A DNA stretch of 39,444 nucleotides from Vibrio rotiferianus CAIM 577 = LMG 21460 (GCF_002741985.1 NZ_APHW01000100.1:1-39444); one strand, 5' to 3'; numbered from the stretch's first letter, positions 26,522 to 35,143 are shown. Numbers and translations are program-made. Notes: generated from the sequence alone by a model not told the origin.

Positions 26522-29500
26522 TTATGCTTTCTCTGCTTGAACAAGATGTTGTTGAGTGAAGCGGTATAGGTAGTGAGGACCACCTGCCTTCGGCCCCGTA
26601 CCCGACAAGCCTTGACCACCGAATGGCTGAACGCCAACCACCGCACCAACCTGATCGCGGTTGATGTAGCAGTTACCTACACGAGCGTGTTTTTCAATCC
26701 AACGATAAGTGGTTTCGTTACGGCTGTGGATGCCCATTGTGAGACCAAAACCGGTTTGGTTGATTTGCTCAACCACGTTTGGCAACTCAGACGCTTTAAA
26801 GCGAACAATGTGCAAGATAGGACCAAATTGCTCTTCTTTCAGAACATCAATGCCCGAGATTTCGAATGCACTTGGCGACACAAAATCACCGTGCTGACAC
26901 GCTTCATCCAATTGCAGCTGTGCAACTTTGGTTTGCGTGCTTGTCATGTGCTCTAGGTGAGCAAGGAGTTTATTTTTTGCATTGCTGTCGATAACCGGAC
27001 CCACATCCGTTTTGTGTAGGTAAGGAATACCAACATGCAGTTCATTCATCGCACCTTGGATAAGGTTGATGATGCGATCCGCAACATCTTCTTGAACAAA
27101 CAGGACACGCAGGGCAGAACAACGTTGACCTGCAGAAGCGAAAGCAGAACGAATCACGTCACGCACAACTTGCTCTGGCAGTGCCGTACTATCCACAATC
27201 ATCGCGTTTTGACCGCCAGTTTCAGCGATAAACGGTACTGGCTTCGCGCTGCGCTCGGCAAGCGTCACGTTGATGCGCTGCGCCGTTGCTGTCGAACCAG
27301 TAAATGCCACGCCTGCAATCGCATCGTGAGACGTTAGTGCATGACCAATTTCACCACCACGACCTGGCAATAGCTGAATCACACCAGCCGGGAAACCAGC
27401 TTCTAACATCAATTCAATCGCACGCGCCGCAATTAAGCTGGTTTGCTCAGCAGGCTTAGCCACAACAGTGTTACCTGCCACCAATGCCGCTGTGACTTGG
27501 CCAAGGAAGATCGCCAGAGGGAAGTTCCATGGGCTGATACAAACGAACACGCCTAACCCTTCGCGGCTAGAAATGCGCTTCACGCCATCAAATCCTTCCA
27601 ACTCGAACGCTTGAAGGTTTTGCGCTTGTTTCGCGTAGTAACGACAGAAGTCGACCGCTTCACGCACTTCATCAATGCTGTCATGAATCGTCTTGCCCGC
27701 CTCTTGATGACAAATCGCCACCAGCTCAGCAAGATTGGCTTCCATTAGGTCAGCCAAAGTTTCTAAACACTGCGCTTTTTGTTCTATCGCGGTGCCTTTC
27801 CACTCAGGGAATGCAGCATCAGCCGCTTCGATTGCAGCGGAAACATGATCAAGGCTTGCGAAAGCCACCTGACCTACTTCGATACGGCGATCGTAAGGTG
27901 CGGTAATGATTTCAGCAGCACTCTCCTTGATCATGCTTTCGGCATGTTTTTCGCCGTTGATGATCGGACCCGCAGTCCACTTCTGTGTAAGGAAGCTTTC
28001 AACCTGCGCTTCAAACGGCTTCGCTTCGCTGTCGATATCAACGTTGACGCCGTATGAGTTTTTACGCTCCGGGAAAATACCTGTTGGCATTGGAATTTGA
28101 CCGTTGTGTAGCGTCTCAAACGAGGTCAGCACATCAACAGGATGATGCGTCAGCTCTGAAATAGGACAACGCGCATCCACCAAACGGTGCACAAACGAAC
28201 TGTTTGCGCCGTTTTCTAGTAAGCGACGAACCAAGTAAGGCAGTAGATCCGCATGGCTACCGACTGGCGCGTAAATACGAACTGGCTGACCATAAGTGTC
28301 CATCACATGGTTATAAAGCGAATCGCCCATACCATGCAGACGTTGGAATTCGTAATCTTTGTGTTCTGCCATTACAGCAATCGCAGTAACAGTGTGTGCG
28401 TTGTGGCTAGCAAACTGCGGGAAGATATTACCGCGCACGCCTTCACTTAGTAGGAAGCGCGCACACGCTAGGTAAGCAACATCCGTCGCTTCTTTGCGCG
28501 TGTAAACTGGGTAGTTCTCGTAACCTGCTTGTTGTGACCACTTGATTTCGCTGTCCCAGTACGCGCCTTTTACTAGACGAAGCGGGATCAAATCACCCTG
28601 CTCTTTCGCTAGACCGTTTAGCCATACCAATACAGGCAATGCACGTTTCGAGTAGGCTTGAACTACCAGACCAAACTTGCCCCAGCCTTTCAAAAGGTCG
28701 CTGCGATACAGTTTTTCAAACAGTTTTAGTGACAGCTCAAGACGGTCCGCTTCTTCTGCGTCAATCGTAATGGCAACATCCACTTCGATAGCGCGCTTAA
28801 GCAGTTGCGTTAAGGTGTCGTAAAGCTCTGTCATCACGCGTTCTTCATTCGCCACTTCATAACGTGGGTGGAGTGCAGAAAGCTTGATAGAAACAGAAGG
28901 TGCAGGACTTGTATCGCTACCGTACGTTTCACGACCAACGGCTTCAATCGCCATTAGGTAGTCTTTGAAGTACTTGCTTGCGTCTGCCGTAGTCAGCGCC
29001 GCTTCACCCAACATATCAAATGAGTAAGTGAAGCCTTTGTCGCGCATTGGGCGACCGTTTTTCTGTGCTTCTTCAATCGTACGACCACGTACAAACTGAT
29101 GACCCATGATCTTCATTGCCTGATACATGGCTTTGCGAATCACAGGTTCTGAGAATTTGTTCACCAGACGGTTTACAGCCTGACCTGGGCTCTGGGTTTC
29201 TTGCTCACCAAGACCAATCACTTTACCCGTTAGCATTAAGCCCCAAGTTGACGCGTTTACGAAGACCGAATCAGAACTCTTTAGGTGAGATTTCCAGTCA
29301 GCAACGCTTAGCTTATCTTTAATCAGTGCATCCGCCGTTGCTGAGTCAGGAATACGCATCAATGCTTCTGCAAGACACATCAGCAAGATACCTTCATGAG
29401 TATCTAAGCTGTATTCCAGCAGTAGCGCATCAATCATCTGAATTGACTTCTTGTCCGCACGGATGGCTTCGATAAGCTGGGTTGTTTGGGTCGTGATTGC

Positions 29501-29653
29501 CGATTTTTCTTCCGCTGTCGGCGTTGCTAGTGGCAATAATTGCTCTAGCCATTGAGACTCGTCCACCATGTACAATGGCGAGATCAGTGACCACAACTTA
29601 TCAAGCGGCTGCTCGATAAATTCCGGTGTTAACACGTTCGTTGCTGTAAACAT
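26522..29653 (-). CDS. putA: Bifunctional proline dehydrogenase / 1-pyrroline-5-carboxylate dehydrogenase
   Basis: Catabolic enzyme that oxidises proline to P5C with FAD, and the hydrolysed glutamate semialdehyde to glutamate with NAD+. The 1043-residue protein starts directly with the helical arm (1 to about 130); the roughly 47-residue ribbon-helix-helix DNA-binding domain of E. coli PutA is absent, so it is not a repressor. The proline dehydrogenase barrel follows (about 160-480), with KGAYWDSEIK and YLVRRLLENGANSSFVHR. The P5C dehydrogenase part spans about 540-1025, with general base Glu811 (AETGGQ) and nucleophile Cys845 (GQRCSAL). It ends soon after GGPHYLYRF, without the fused C-terminal domain, which the next gene encodes. 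Confidence 0.96.
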   Translation of the reverse strand: MFTATNVLTPEFIEQPLDKLWSLISPLYMVDESQWLEQLLPLATPTAEEKSAITTQTTQLIEAIRADKKSIQMIDALLLEYSLDTHEGILLMCLAEALMRIPDSATADALIKDKLSVADWKSHLKSSDSVFVNASTWGLMLTGKVIGLGEQETQSPGQAVNRLVNKFSEPVIRKAMYQAMKIMGHQFVRGRTIEEAQKNGRPMRDKGFTYSFDMLGEAALTTADASKYFKDYLMAIEAVGRETYGSDTSPAPSVSIKLSALHPRYEVANEERVMTELYDTLTQLLKRAIEVDVAITIDAEEADRLELSLKLFEKLYRSDLLKGWGKFGLVVQAYSKRALPVLVWLNGLAKEQGDLIPLRLVKGAYWDSEIKWSQQAGYENYPVYTRKEATDVAYLACARFLLSEGVRGNIFPQFASHNAHTVTAIAVMAEHKDYEFQRLHGMGDSLYNHVMDTYGQPVRIYAPVGSHADLLPYLVRRLLENGANSSFVHRLVDARCPISELTHHPVDVLTSFETLHNGQIPMPTGIFPERKNSYGVNVDIDSEAKPFEAQVESFLTQKWTAGPIINGEKHAESMIKESAAEIITAPYDRRIEVGQVAFASLDHVSAAIEAADAAFPEWKGTAIEQKAQCLETLADLMEANLAELVAICHQEAGKTIHDSIDEVREAVDFCRYYAKQAQNLQAFELEGFDGVKRISSREGLGVFVCISPWNFPLAIFLGQVTAALVAGNTVVAKPAEQTSLIAARAIELMLEAGFPAGVIQLLPGRGGEIGHALTSHDAIAGVAFTGSTATAQRINVTLAERSAKPVPFIAETGGQNAMIVDSTALPEQVVRDVIRSAFASAGQRCSALRVLFVQEDVADRIINLIQGAMNELHVGIPYLHKTDVGPVIDSNAKNKLLAHLEHMTSTQTKVAQLQLDEACQHGDFVSPSAFEISGIDVLKEEQFGPILHIVRFKASELPNVVEQINQTGFGLTMGIHSRNETTYRWIEKHARVGNCYINRDQVGAVVGVQPFGGQGLSGTGPKAGGPHYLYRFTQQHLVQAEKA

Positions 29654-29995
29654 GCGTTTTCCTCAATCTCTCTCCTCGAAAACCGCTTCGAGGATCATCA
29701 ATGGCTGGCAGTGTATTTTGAGCCCGAGAAGAATACTTGTCAAAAACTCCGAGCTTTTTGCTAAAAACTCGCTTTTATAACAAAACATCTACATAGTCAC
29801 ACGCAATTACATAATATATTGTGTTGTAAAAATTCATCTTTGCATGTCATTTACAACAAAAAATGACGATTTTTCGAGAATTTTCATTTGAATAAGAAGG
29901 ATTTAGATTGCCCTTTTGCGAGGAATGGATAAAAAAGTGGAAAGTTATCGGGGAAATAAACAAAAAAGTTCAGCTTGGCGACAAAAAATGCATGC
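29654..29995. promoter_or_regulatory. putA promoter region
   Basis: A gene-free AT-rich spacer between putR and putA. TGTTGTAAA (29822-29830) and TTTACAACA (29850-29858) form a perfect inverted 9-mer pair 28 bp apart, about 170-205 bp before the putA start, and are candidate PutR sites. No clear sigma-70 promoter could be fixed by eye. A TGTGACTATGTAGAT-like half-site on the minus strand near 29795 could be a weak CRP site. Confidence 0.45.
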
Positions 29996-30027
29996 GCAAA
30001 AAAACCGCGATCCATGCGCGGCTATTT
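29996..30027 (-). terminator. Terminator downstream of putR
   Basis: On the minus strand, CCGCG-CATGGAT-CGCGG is followed by seven T. It lies about 40 bp past the putR stop, separating putR from putA. Confidence 0.88.
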
Positions 30028-30067
30028 ATCAATAAGCAATTTAATGAATAAAAATAGAAGCAGAATA

Positions 30068-30877
30068 TTAATGCTGTTTCTTATACTGGGAAGGTGACAA
30101 TCCTTGTAAACGAGTAAAAGTATGCGTGAAAGTACTTTGGCTCGAGAAACCTGTAAACTCAGCAATCTGTCCAAGCGTTAAGTTACCTTGCTCAATCAAA
30201 TCACGCGCCATATCGATGCGTTTACCTAGCACATACTGATGCGGTGTAATGCCCATCTGATCTTTAAACAAGCTGTGGAACTGGCTTTCGCCCAAGAACA
30301 CACTCCCTGCCAACTGTGCCACACTGATTTTGTGACTCAAATGCTGCTCGATATAGCGGTCAATCGCTTCCAAATCAAAGCGAGACTCTTTCCTCGACGT
30401 TTCAAATGCTGAGATATGACGTTGCATCAGAGCAATCACAGTGTCATTACAAGCACGGCTAAGCAGTAAGTCGTCGGGATGATTGCGCATCTCTTGCACC
30501 AGCATCTGAATCAGCTTTTGGATTTGGCCATCCAACTGGAAGTAAAGGTGAAATCGCTCTAGGTTATTGATTTTCTGAAGCATCTCTGGTTCGTCACTCG
30601 CTGGTTTTGGCATGTTGAGCACCAAAATATCAGACTGATGAATCACGCCACCGAAAGCATGATCAGAAGACGCCGTGACGATGCATCCTTGTCCAGGACC
30701 AACCAAGTTACCCTGTCCGCGGACTTCAAATTCTGCTTGTCCTTTTAAGCCGATCACAATCTGGGTGTAAGCATGATCATGACAATCCATATAAGACGGA
30801 AGCGTGATCAGCTCTGCTGGCTTAGGCAGCATGATCTCTTTATATAGCGGGGCTTTCGGGTTATCTGAATCACTCAT
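30068..30877 (-). CDS. putR: AraC-family regulator, probable proline-responsive activator of putA
   Basis: Transcription factor of 269 residues. The N-terminal cupin-type sensor covers about 1-130 (HDHAYTQIVIGLKGQAEF then GPGQGCIVTASSDHAFGG). The C-terminal AraC DNA-binding domain (about 165-269) has two helix-turn-helix motifs, ISVAQLAGSVFLGESQFHSL and LGQIAEFTGFSSQSTFTHTF, then LQGLSPSQYKK. Its place directly upstream of putA on the same strand matches the AraC-type PutR I recall as the put activator of Vibrio vulnificus. The assignment to proline sensing rests on context. CATGATCA copies occur in and upstream of the gene. Confidence 0.85.
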   Translation of the reverse strand: MSDSDNPKAPLYKEIMLPKPAELITLPSYMDCHDHAYTQIVIGLKGQAEFEVRGQGNLVGPGQGCIVTASSDHAFGGVIHQSDILVLNMPKPASDEPEMLQKINNLERFHLYFQLDGQIQKLIQMLVQEMRNHPDDLLLSRACNDTVIALMQRHISAFETSRKESRFDLEAIDRYIEQHLSHKISVAQLAGSVFLGESQFHSLFKDQMGITPHQYVLGKRIDMARDLIEQGNLTLGQIAEFTGFSSQSTFTHTFTRLQGLSPSQYKKQH

Positions 30878-31246
30878 TTCGAACTGTCGTCTTTACACGG
30901 TCGGCTTACACCTTGGCATCATATACCTTCTCGGTTGGGTTGCAAATCTTCCCCAATTCAATCGCACAAGATCAAATCAACATGATCAAAGCACTCAACA
31001 TGATCATAGTTCCGGAACGATGATCATGTGAGCGTAACCTACGGCCATTGCTCAACCAATTTTATTAACAAAAACCGAAAGATAGATAAATATCTATAAT
31101 TTAACCGCGCACGGGACGAAGATCCTCATTCCCTATGACTCACACTTCTGGCGCTATTTAGCCGAAATGGCGATAAATTCATTGATAGCACGAAACTGGC
31201 AAGAGAAATAATCACTTAAAAAGAAGATTTTTTCTTTAAAACAGTA
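30878..31246. promoter_or_regulatory. Gene-free upstream region of putR with CATGATCA repeats
   Basis: The stretch 30978-31028 carries CAACATGATCA twice in direct orientation at an 17-18 bp period, then TTCCGGAA and an inverted TGATCATG copy. A perfect TATAAT (31095-31100) faces right, with no clear -35 box. No reading frame. The repeats suit a dimeric regulator, perhaps putR autoregulation or control of the RNA to the right. Confidence 0.45.
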
Positions 31247-31457
31247 GCATAGAGGGATTTCCCCCCCCTTTCGAATATGCCTCTAATTCAATACATTAGA
31301 TCTCGAGCTTCGGAGGCATACGACCCGGAGCTCATCGGTATCTTATTGATACCTCTAATTTACTTAGCAGACCCTCGCTATGTAATTTAGAACCTCTTCT
31401 ACACGTCGACAAGATTTATCTTGTGTTGCCAGCCCGTCTTCAGGCTGGCTTTTTTTT
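31247..31457 (+). ncRNA. Candidate small regulatory RNA with CCUC-rich loops
   Basis: No coding frame, but a chain of hairpins ends in a perfect terminator. Seen in order: a C8 tract (31261-31268); TATGCCTC/GAGGCATA closing a 50-base element; GGTATC-TTATT-GATACC; ACAAGAT-TT-ATCTTGT; then the terminator. CCTC occurs at least four times in predicted loop or single-stranded stretches, and could pair with ribosome binding sites. The 5' end is uncertain: it could be near 31250, or near 31107 if TATAAT 31095-31100 is the promoter. It is not Spot 42, GcvB or any Qrr RNA as I know them. It could also be the leader of the LuxR-type gene. Confidence 0.55.
31428..31457 (+). terminator. Strong terminator of the candidate small RNA
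   Basis: Stem GCCAGCC (31428-31434) / GGCTGGC (31443-31449), followed by eight T. No protein gene ends just upstream on this strand. Confidence 0.93.
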
Positions 31458-31519
31458 GTCTCAAGCCAATGAAAACAATGGCATAAGCTGATAGTATGGC
31501 CGCACTTAATTCCATCCCA

Positions 31520-31571
31520 GTGTAATGAAACTCGAGGCTTCACCTCATGAACTCATATTCGCTCATTACAC
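31520..31571. repeat. Inverted repeat between candidate RNA and LuxR-type gene
   Basis: GTGTAATGA (31520-31528) is an exact inverted copy of TCATTACAC (31563-31571). Inside lie a smaller GAGG/CCTC pair and three CTCAT direct repeats. The region 31458-31712 otherwise holds only the promoter of the LuxR-type gene and one further CATGATCA near 31583. Confidence 0.55.
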
Positions 31572-31712
31572 AAATCACGAAAGCATGATCAAGGTTAGTA
31601 CCTGTAATACCAATCAATGTTATCTGTTGGGATAAGCCTGCTGGATCACATACCAAACGTATGTTGCTTCTGTGTTCAGCAGTATAATAAGCAGTAATAA
31701 GCGAGCCATCTT

Positions 31713-32432
31713 GTGAATATTCCAGTCAATGCCATAGAACAGTCGCTTCTCCGACAGCTACCGGGTTGTTGGGGATGTAAAGATAAAGACTCAGTATTCC
31801 GCTATGTAAACCAAGAATACGCGGAGCTTTTGGGGCATACTTCTCCCGACGAGTGCATAGGGAAAACCGATTTTGATATGGTGAGCCCAACGACCGAGTG
31901 TGCACTTGAGTTTCAACGTCAAGACCACTACGTAATTGAAAGTGGTGAATCTCTTAAGATTCTCGATATACACCCATACCCCGACGGCCGTTGGCGAGCG
32001 CACATTTTTACCAAAACACCTTGGCGTGATGATGACGGTAATATTGTCGGCACTATTTTTTATGGACGAGAGTTGACGGATACCGCAATCATAGAGGTTG
32101 GATATTGGGTATGCCGAGCGATCGGTGTACATAACGATGAAAAGTCTATTTTCCGCTTCTCTAACCTAAAACCAGAGCCAGAAAAATTGACCAACAGAGA
32201 ACAAGAAACACTATTTTTGCTCCTGTATGGAAAGAAGCCTCAATACATCTCTCAAGTAATGGGTATTTCAACTAAAACAGTAGAAGGCCACGTAGCACGC
32301 TTACGAACCAAGTTTGAGGCTAATAGTAAAAATGAGTTGATCGATAAGGCTATGGAAGCCGGCTTCGGCTCAATCGTGCCTCAGACTCTCCTGAAAAGGC
32401 AACTCTCCGTAGTATTAAACGGAGAACGATAG
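31713..32432 (+). CDS. PAS-domain LuxR-type transcriptional regulator
   Basis: Regulator of 239 residues. The N-terminal PAS domain covers about 15-130: GCKDKDSVFRYVNQEYAELLG is the classic PAS core, then GKTDFDMV, and GNIVGTIFYGRELTD as the last strand. The C-terminal LuxR/FixJ helix-turn-helix covers about 165-225: LTNREQETLFLLLYGKKPQYISQVMG, then KTVEGHVARLRTKF. There is no receiver domain or autoinducer-binding domain, so it senses directly through PAS. The GTG start at 31713 has only a poor ribosome binding site; no better in-frame ATG was found. A perfect hairpin follows the stop. Ligand and targets unknown. Confidence 0.88.
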   Translation: MNIPVNAIEQSLLRQLPGCWGCKDKDSVFRYVNQEYAELLGHTSPDECIGKTDFDMVSPTTECALEFQRQDHYVIESGESLKILDIHPYPDGRWRAHIFTKTPWRDDDGNIVGTIFYGRELTDTAIIEVGYWVCRAIGVHNDEKSIFRFSNLKPEPEKLTNREQETLFLLLYGKKPQYISQVMGISTKTVEGHVARLRTKFEANSKNELIDKAMEAGFGSIVPQTLLKRQLSVVLNGER

Positions 32433-32444
32433 ACATTTAACCAC

Positions 32445-32469
32445 AGCGAGCCATAACGTTTGGCTCGCT
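32445..32469 (+). terminator. Hairpin after the PAS-LuxR gene
   Basis: Perfect 9-bp stem AGCGAGCCA / TGGCTCGCT with a 7-base loop, 12 bp past the stop. It has no T-run, so it is either a Rho-assisted terminator or an mRNA 3' end structure. Confidence 0.5.
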
Positions 32470-32729
32470 ACTATTGGCACTTCACCTCTCCTCATCATTC
32501 CACTGTCGTTAGAGCTTTCGTGACTTCACACATACAAAGTCTTAAATATGAAACAAAATATGGGATCGATATCACAATAGTTGTGGTATTATACCGCCCC
32601 GTTGCGTAATCGTAAGCAGTGGACACAACGCAGAGTCATACGCTGGATCGTTTGTAATTTCACTTTTTGAGAAACAGCTATACTCATTAAATGGCTTAGT
32701 TATTACATTAATAATAAGGTGATTAGCTT
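32470..32729. other. Spacer upstream of the 38-residue microprotein
   Basis: A 260-bp spacer. A small inverted repeat CACAA-TAG-TTGTG lies at about 32574-32586, next to a TATTATA sequence that could be a -10 element. AATAAGG precedes the microprotein ATG. Nothing else was recognised. Confidence 0.35.
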
Positions 32730-32846
32730 ATGTGTAAATGTGGTTCAATGCAGATCGTACAAGTAAAACAAAGTTGGGCTGACAAGCTTTTCGGCTATTC
32801 AGAACGATGGAAATGCCAACTTTGTCGTAAGATCTTCCGCATCTAA
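32730..32846 (+). CDS. Cysteine-paired microprotein, 38 residues
   Basis: Short frame starting MCKCGSMQIVQVKQSW and ending CQLCRKIFRI. Two cysteine pairs, C-x-C near residues 2-4 and C-x2-C at 29-32, resemble a miniature zinc ribbon with a basic C-terminus. An AAGG sequence (32716-32719) lies about ten bases before the ATG. A strong terminator sits 62 bp after the stop with no other gene between, so it has its own transcript end. I do not recognise a family. Zinc binding is an inference from the cysteine spacing. Confidence 0.65.
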   Translation: MCKCGSMQIVQVKQSWADKLFGYSERWKCQLCRKIFRI

Positions 32847-32907
32847 AACGTTGCGAAACCAACAAACTACTTAAACCCTATATTAATAGGGTAGATAAAA
32901 GCAGTGG

Positions 32908-32937
32908 CCCGACAATGAATGTCGGGTTTTGTTTTTT
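32908..32937 (+). terminator. Terminator of the microprotein gene
   Basis: Stem CCCGACA (32908-32914) / TGTCGGG (32920-32926), followed by TTTTGTTTTTT. A smaller hairpin CCCTAT-ATTA-ATAGGG precedes it at about 32876-32891. Confidence 0.9.
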
Positions 32938-32996
32938 CTAGTAATCCCCTAAAATCTCCCCCCATAAATCTATCACTTATTCGAAAGTTCCATTTC

Positions 32997-33704
32997 ATGA
33001 ACAAGAGCTTAATGACAAATATTCTGGCCCTAGCGTTAATGGGGGCTGGCTACCATATTCAAAATGATTACCTTTGGTTCGCGGGGCTGTTTGCATTTTC
33101 TGGTGCAATTACAAACTGGTTAGCCATACACATGCTGTTTGAGAAAGTACCTGGATTATATGGTTCAGGCGTAATTCCCGCTCGTTTTGAAGAATTTAAA
33201 TTCGCCATCAAACAATTAATGATGGAGCAATTTTTTACTGAAAAAAACATCGACCGATTCCTGAATCAGGAAATGTCAGGTGGGGTTAACATCGACTTAG
33301 AACCTGTCATTGAGAAAGTAGACTTCGAGCCTGCTTTTGACAAGCTTGTTGGCGTAATCGAAACTTCGTCATTCGGCGGTATGCTTGCAATGTTTGGCGG
33401 CTCAGAAGCACTTCAACCTTTAAAGCAGCCGTTTGTTGAGAAAATGCAGGAGTCGATGGTTGAGCTCAGTCAGAGTGACACCATCAAACAAGCTTTAAAA
33501 GAACAGCTTGAATCACCAGCAATGATGGATGAAATTAAACAGAACATCGAGGGCATCATAGATCAACGCCTAAGTGAATTGACGCCAAAATTGGTAAAAG
33601 AAATCGTACAAAAGATGATTCGTGATCACCTAGGCTGGCTTGTTGTTTGGGGCGGTGTTTTTGGTGGTCTAATTGGTATAGCCACCTCAGCTATTAGTGC
33701 TTAA
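32997..33704 (+). CDS. DUF445-family membrane protein
   Basis: Protein of 235 residues with the DUF445 pattern. The N-terminal hydrophobic part (about 5-50) contains FSGAITNWLAIHMLFEKVPGLYGSGVIPARFEEFK, the family signature. A long helical, charged middle follows (about 60-205), and a C-terminal membrane anchor with a glycine-rich turn (LGWLVVWGGVFGGLIGIATS). ATG 32997 is preferred to an upstream in-frame ATG at 32919, which lies within the preceding terminator. The function of DUF445 proteins is unknown; they are thought to sit in the membrane with helical bundles inside the cell. Confidence 0.9.
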   Translation: MNKSLMTNILALALMGAGYHIQNDYLWFAGLFAFSGAITNWLAIHMLFEKVPGLYGSGVIPARFEEFKFAIKQLMMEQFFTEKNIDRFLNQEMSGGVNIDLEPVIEKVDFEPAFDKLVGVIETSSFGGMLAMFGGSEALQPLKQPFVEKMQESMVELSQSDTIKQALKEQLESPAMMDEIKQNIEGIIDQRLSELTPKLVKEIVQKMIRDHLGWLVVWGGVFGGLIGIATSAISA

Positions 33705-33717
33705 CCATTAAATGATT

Positions 33718-33743
33718 AGGGCCCTTACTCAGGGCCCTTTTTG
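33718..33743. terminator. Bidirectional terminator between DUF445 and MATE genes
   Basis: Stem GGGCCCT / AGGGCCC (33719-33725 with 33731-33737) around TTACTC-type loop, followed by TTTTTGATTTT. The MATE stop lies only 4 bp beyond. Confidence 0.88.
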
Positions 33744-33746
33744 ATT

Positions 33747-35087
33747 TTAGCTGACTCGAAACTTAGTCCACACTTGTGAACGCCAACGCCTTGCCATAAT
33801 GATCCCACGTACCCACTCATCAAGCGCCATCGCCATCCAAGCACCGAACACGCCGTAGCCCATATGAATACCGAAGACATAGGAAAATAACACCCCCAGT
33901 CCCCACATGCTTAAAATACCCATTTGTACCGGGAATTTGATATCACCAGCCCCCTTCAGTGCCGAAATGAAGATCAAATTAAACACGCGTCCCGCTTCCA
34001 GCAAGATAGACCCCAGAATCAAAGCACCGGTTAATGCCAAAATTTCTGGCTGATCGGTGAAGACGGTTAAAATTTCATCTCGGAACAGGTAAATCAACGT
34101 CGTCGCCGTTGTGGATGCGATAAAACCCACTAAAAAGTAAATTTGAACACGTTTTAGAATACTTGTTATCCAACCTTTACCGATGTAGTAACCAGTCTGA
34201 ATCTGCGACGCCTGGCCAATTGCTAAGGCAAATGCAAAAGAGAAACGGGCGATATTTTGCGCATAAGTTAATGCCGCAAGTGATGATGTTCCCATCTGCA
34301 CTACAAAATAAACGATGCAGATTTGCGCCATATTGTAAGACAAAACTTCACCAGCGTTCATGCCACCGATTTTCAAAATCTTCTTGTAAACATCACCCGA
34401 CACTTGTTTTAGCTTTGACATTGGCACGTCAATGCTACTTCGGGTCAGGATCACACCAAGCATCAATGTACCGATCACTTGGCTAACGACCGTCGCAACC
34501 GCAACCCCTTCGACTCCGTACACAGGTAGGCCAAACGGCTGATAAAGCGCAATGTAGTTACCGATGATGTTGAACACGCCAGAAATCAGGTTCACCACCA
34601 TTGGTGATCGCGAATAACCGTGGCTCCGCAAAATCGTAGTAAAGACGATACCGATGGTCACGTTAAACGTCATTGCACCACTGATCAGTAAGTATTCTCG
34701 AGCGTACTGCTCAACTTGGGCTTCTAAGCCGTAGTATGGCAAGAAGAACACCGCCCCGATCACAGCCAGCACACTCAAGAATACGCCGACAAGCACGGAT
34801 AAAGCGATACTTGCAACACCCACATCAACCGAGTCTTTCTCGCGTCCTGCACCATTATATTGCGCAATTAGAATCCCCGTACCACTGCTTACAAAGGTGG
34901 ATACAATGATTAGGAAAAATGTTAATTGTGTGATTACCCCAACGGCGGATACCGCTTTGTCTGAGTAACCACTCAACATAAATACATCGCTGGTTCCTAA
35001 AGCCGTCCGTAGCAAAATTTCCACAAGTATTGGCCAAGCTAATGCCACAATGGACATACGCTGGTTGATATTCTGGCTTTTAGGCAT
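33747..35087 (-). CDS. MATE-family multidrug/metabolite efflux transporter
   Basis: Inner-membrane cation-coupled exporter. The 446-residue protein has about 12 hydrophobic segments in two homologous halves; PILVEILLRTALGTSDVFMLSGYSDKAVSAVGV in the first and FSYNMAQ... FAFALAIGQASQIQTGYYIGKG in the second are typical MATE regions. I chose ATG 35087 because AGGAAAGG lies upstream; the longer frame to 35123 runs into a leader hairpin. The substrate is unknown, so I do not assign NorM. A terminator-like hairpin in the leader suggests attenuation. Confidence 0.92.
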   Translation of the reverse strand: MPKSQNINQRMSIVALAWPILVEILLRTALGTSDVFMLSGYSDKAVSAVGVITQLTFFLIIVSTFVSSGTGILIAQYNGAGREKDSVDVGVASIALSVLVGVFLSVLAVIGAVFFLPYYGLEAQVEQYAREYLLISGAMTFNVTIGIVFTTILRSHGYSRSPMVVNLISGVFNIIGNYIALYQPFGLPVYGVEGVAVATVVSQVIGTLMLGVILTRSSIDVPMSKLKQVSGDVYKKILKIGGMNAGEVLSYNMAQICIVYFVVQMGTSSLAALTYAQNIARFSFAFALAIGQASQIQTGYYIGKGWITSILKRVQIYFLVGFIASTTATTLIYLFRDEILTVFTDQPEILALTGALILGSILLEAGRVFNLIFISALKGAGDIKFPVQMGILSMWGLGVLFSYVFGIHMGYGVFGAWMAMALDEWVRGIIMARRWRSQVWTKFRVS

Positions 35088-35111
35088 GTGTTTGACCTTT
35101 CCTAAAACTAA

Positions 35112-35143
35112 AAACTGCCCCACAGAGAACTGTGAAGCAGTTT
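35112..35143 (-). promoter_or_regulatory. Terminator-like hairpin in the MATE leader (possible attenuator)
   Basis: AAACTGC/GCAGTTT (35112-35118, 35137-35143) and CACAG/CTGTG (35121-35125, 35130-35134) stack with a 2x2 internal loop. On the minus strand it is followed by TTTTTAGTTTT, then the MATE ribosome binding site about 10 bases later. A plausible -10 TATACAAT for MATE lies about 35 bases further upstream, so the hairpin would be in the leader RNA. It could instead simply end the GH3 transcript. Confidence 0.55.

Noticed and set aside
27779..28057. Plus-strand frames opposite putA
   Set aside because: They are shadows of the 1043-codon putA gene.
31247..31457. Known Qrr, Spot 42, GcvB or CsrB RNA
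   Set aside because: None of the sequence landmarks I know for these RNAs is present. GGA motifs are few, which argues against a CsrB-type RNA.
34163..34486. Plus-strand frame opposite the MATE gene
   Set aside because: It is a shadow of the strong MATE reading frame and has no ribosome binding site or protein features.
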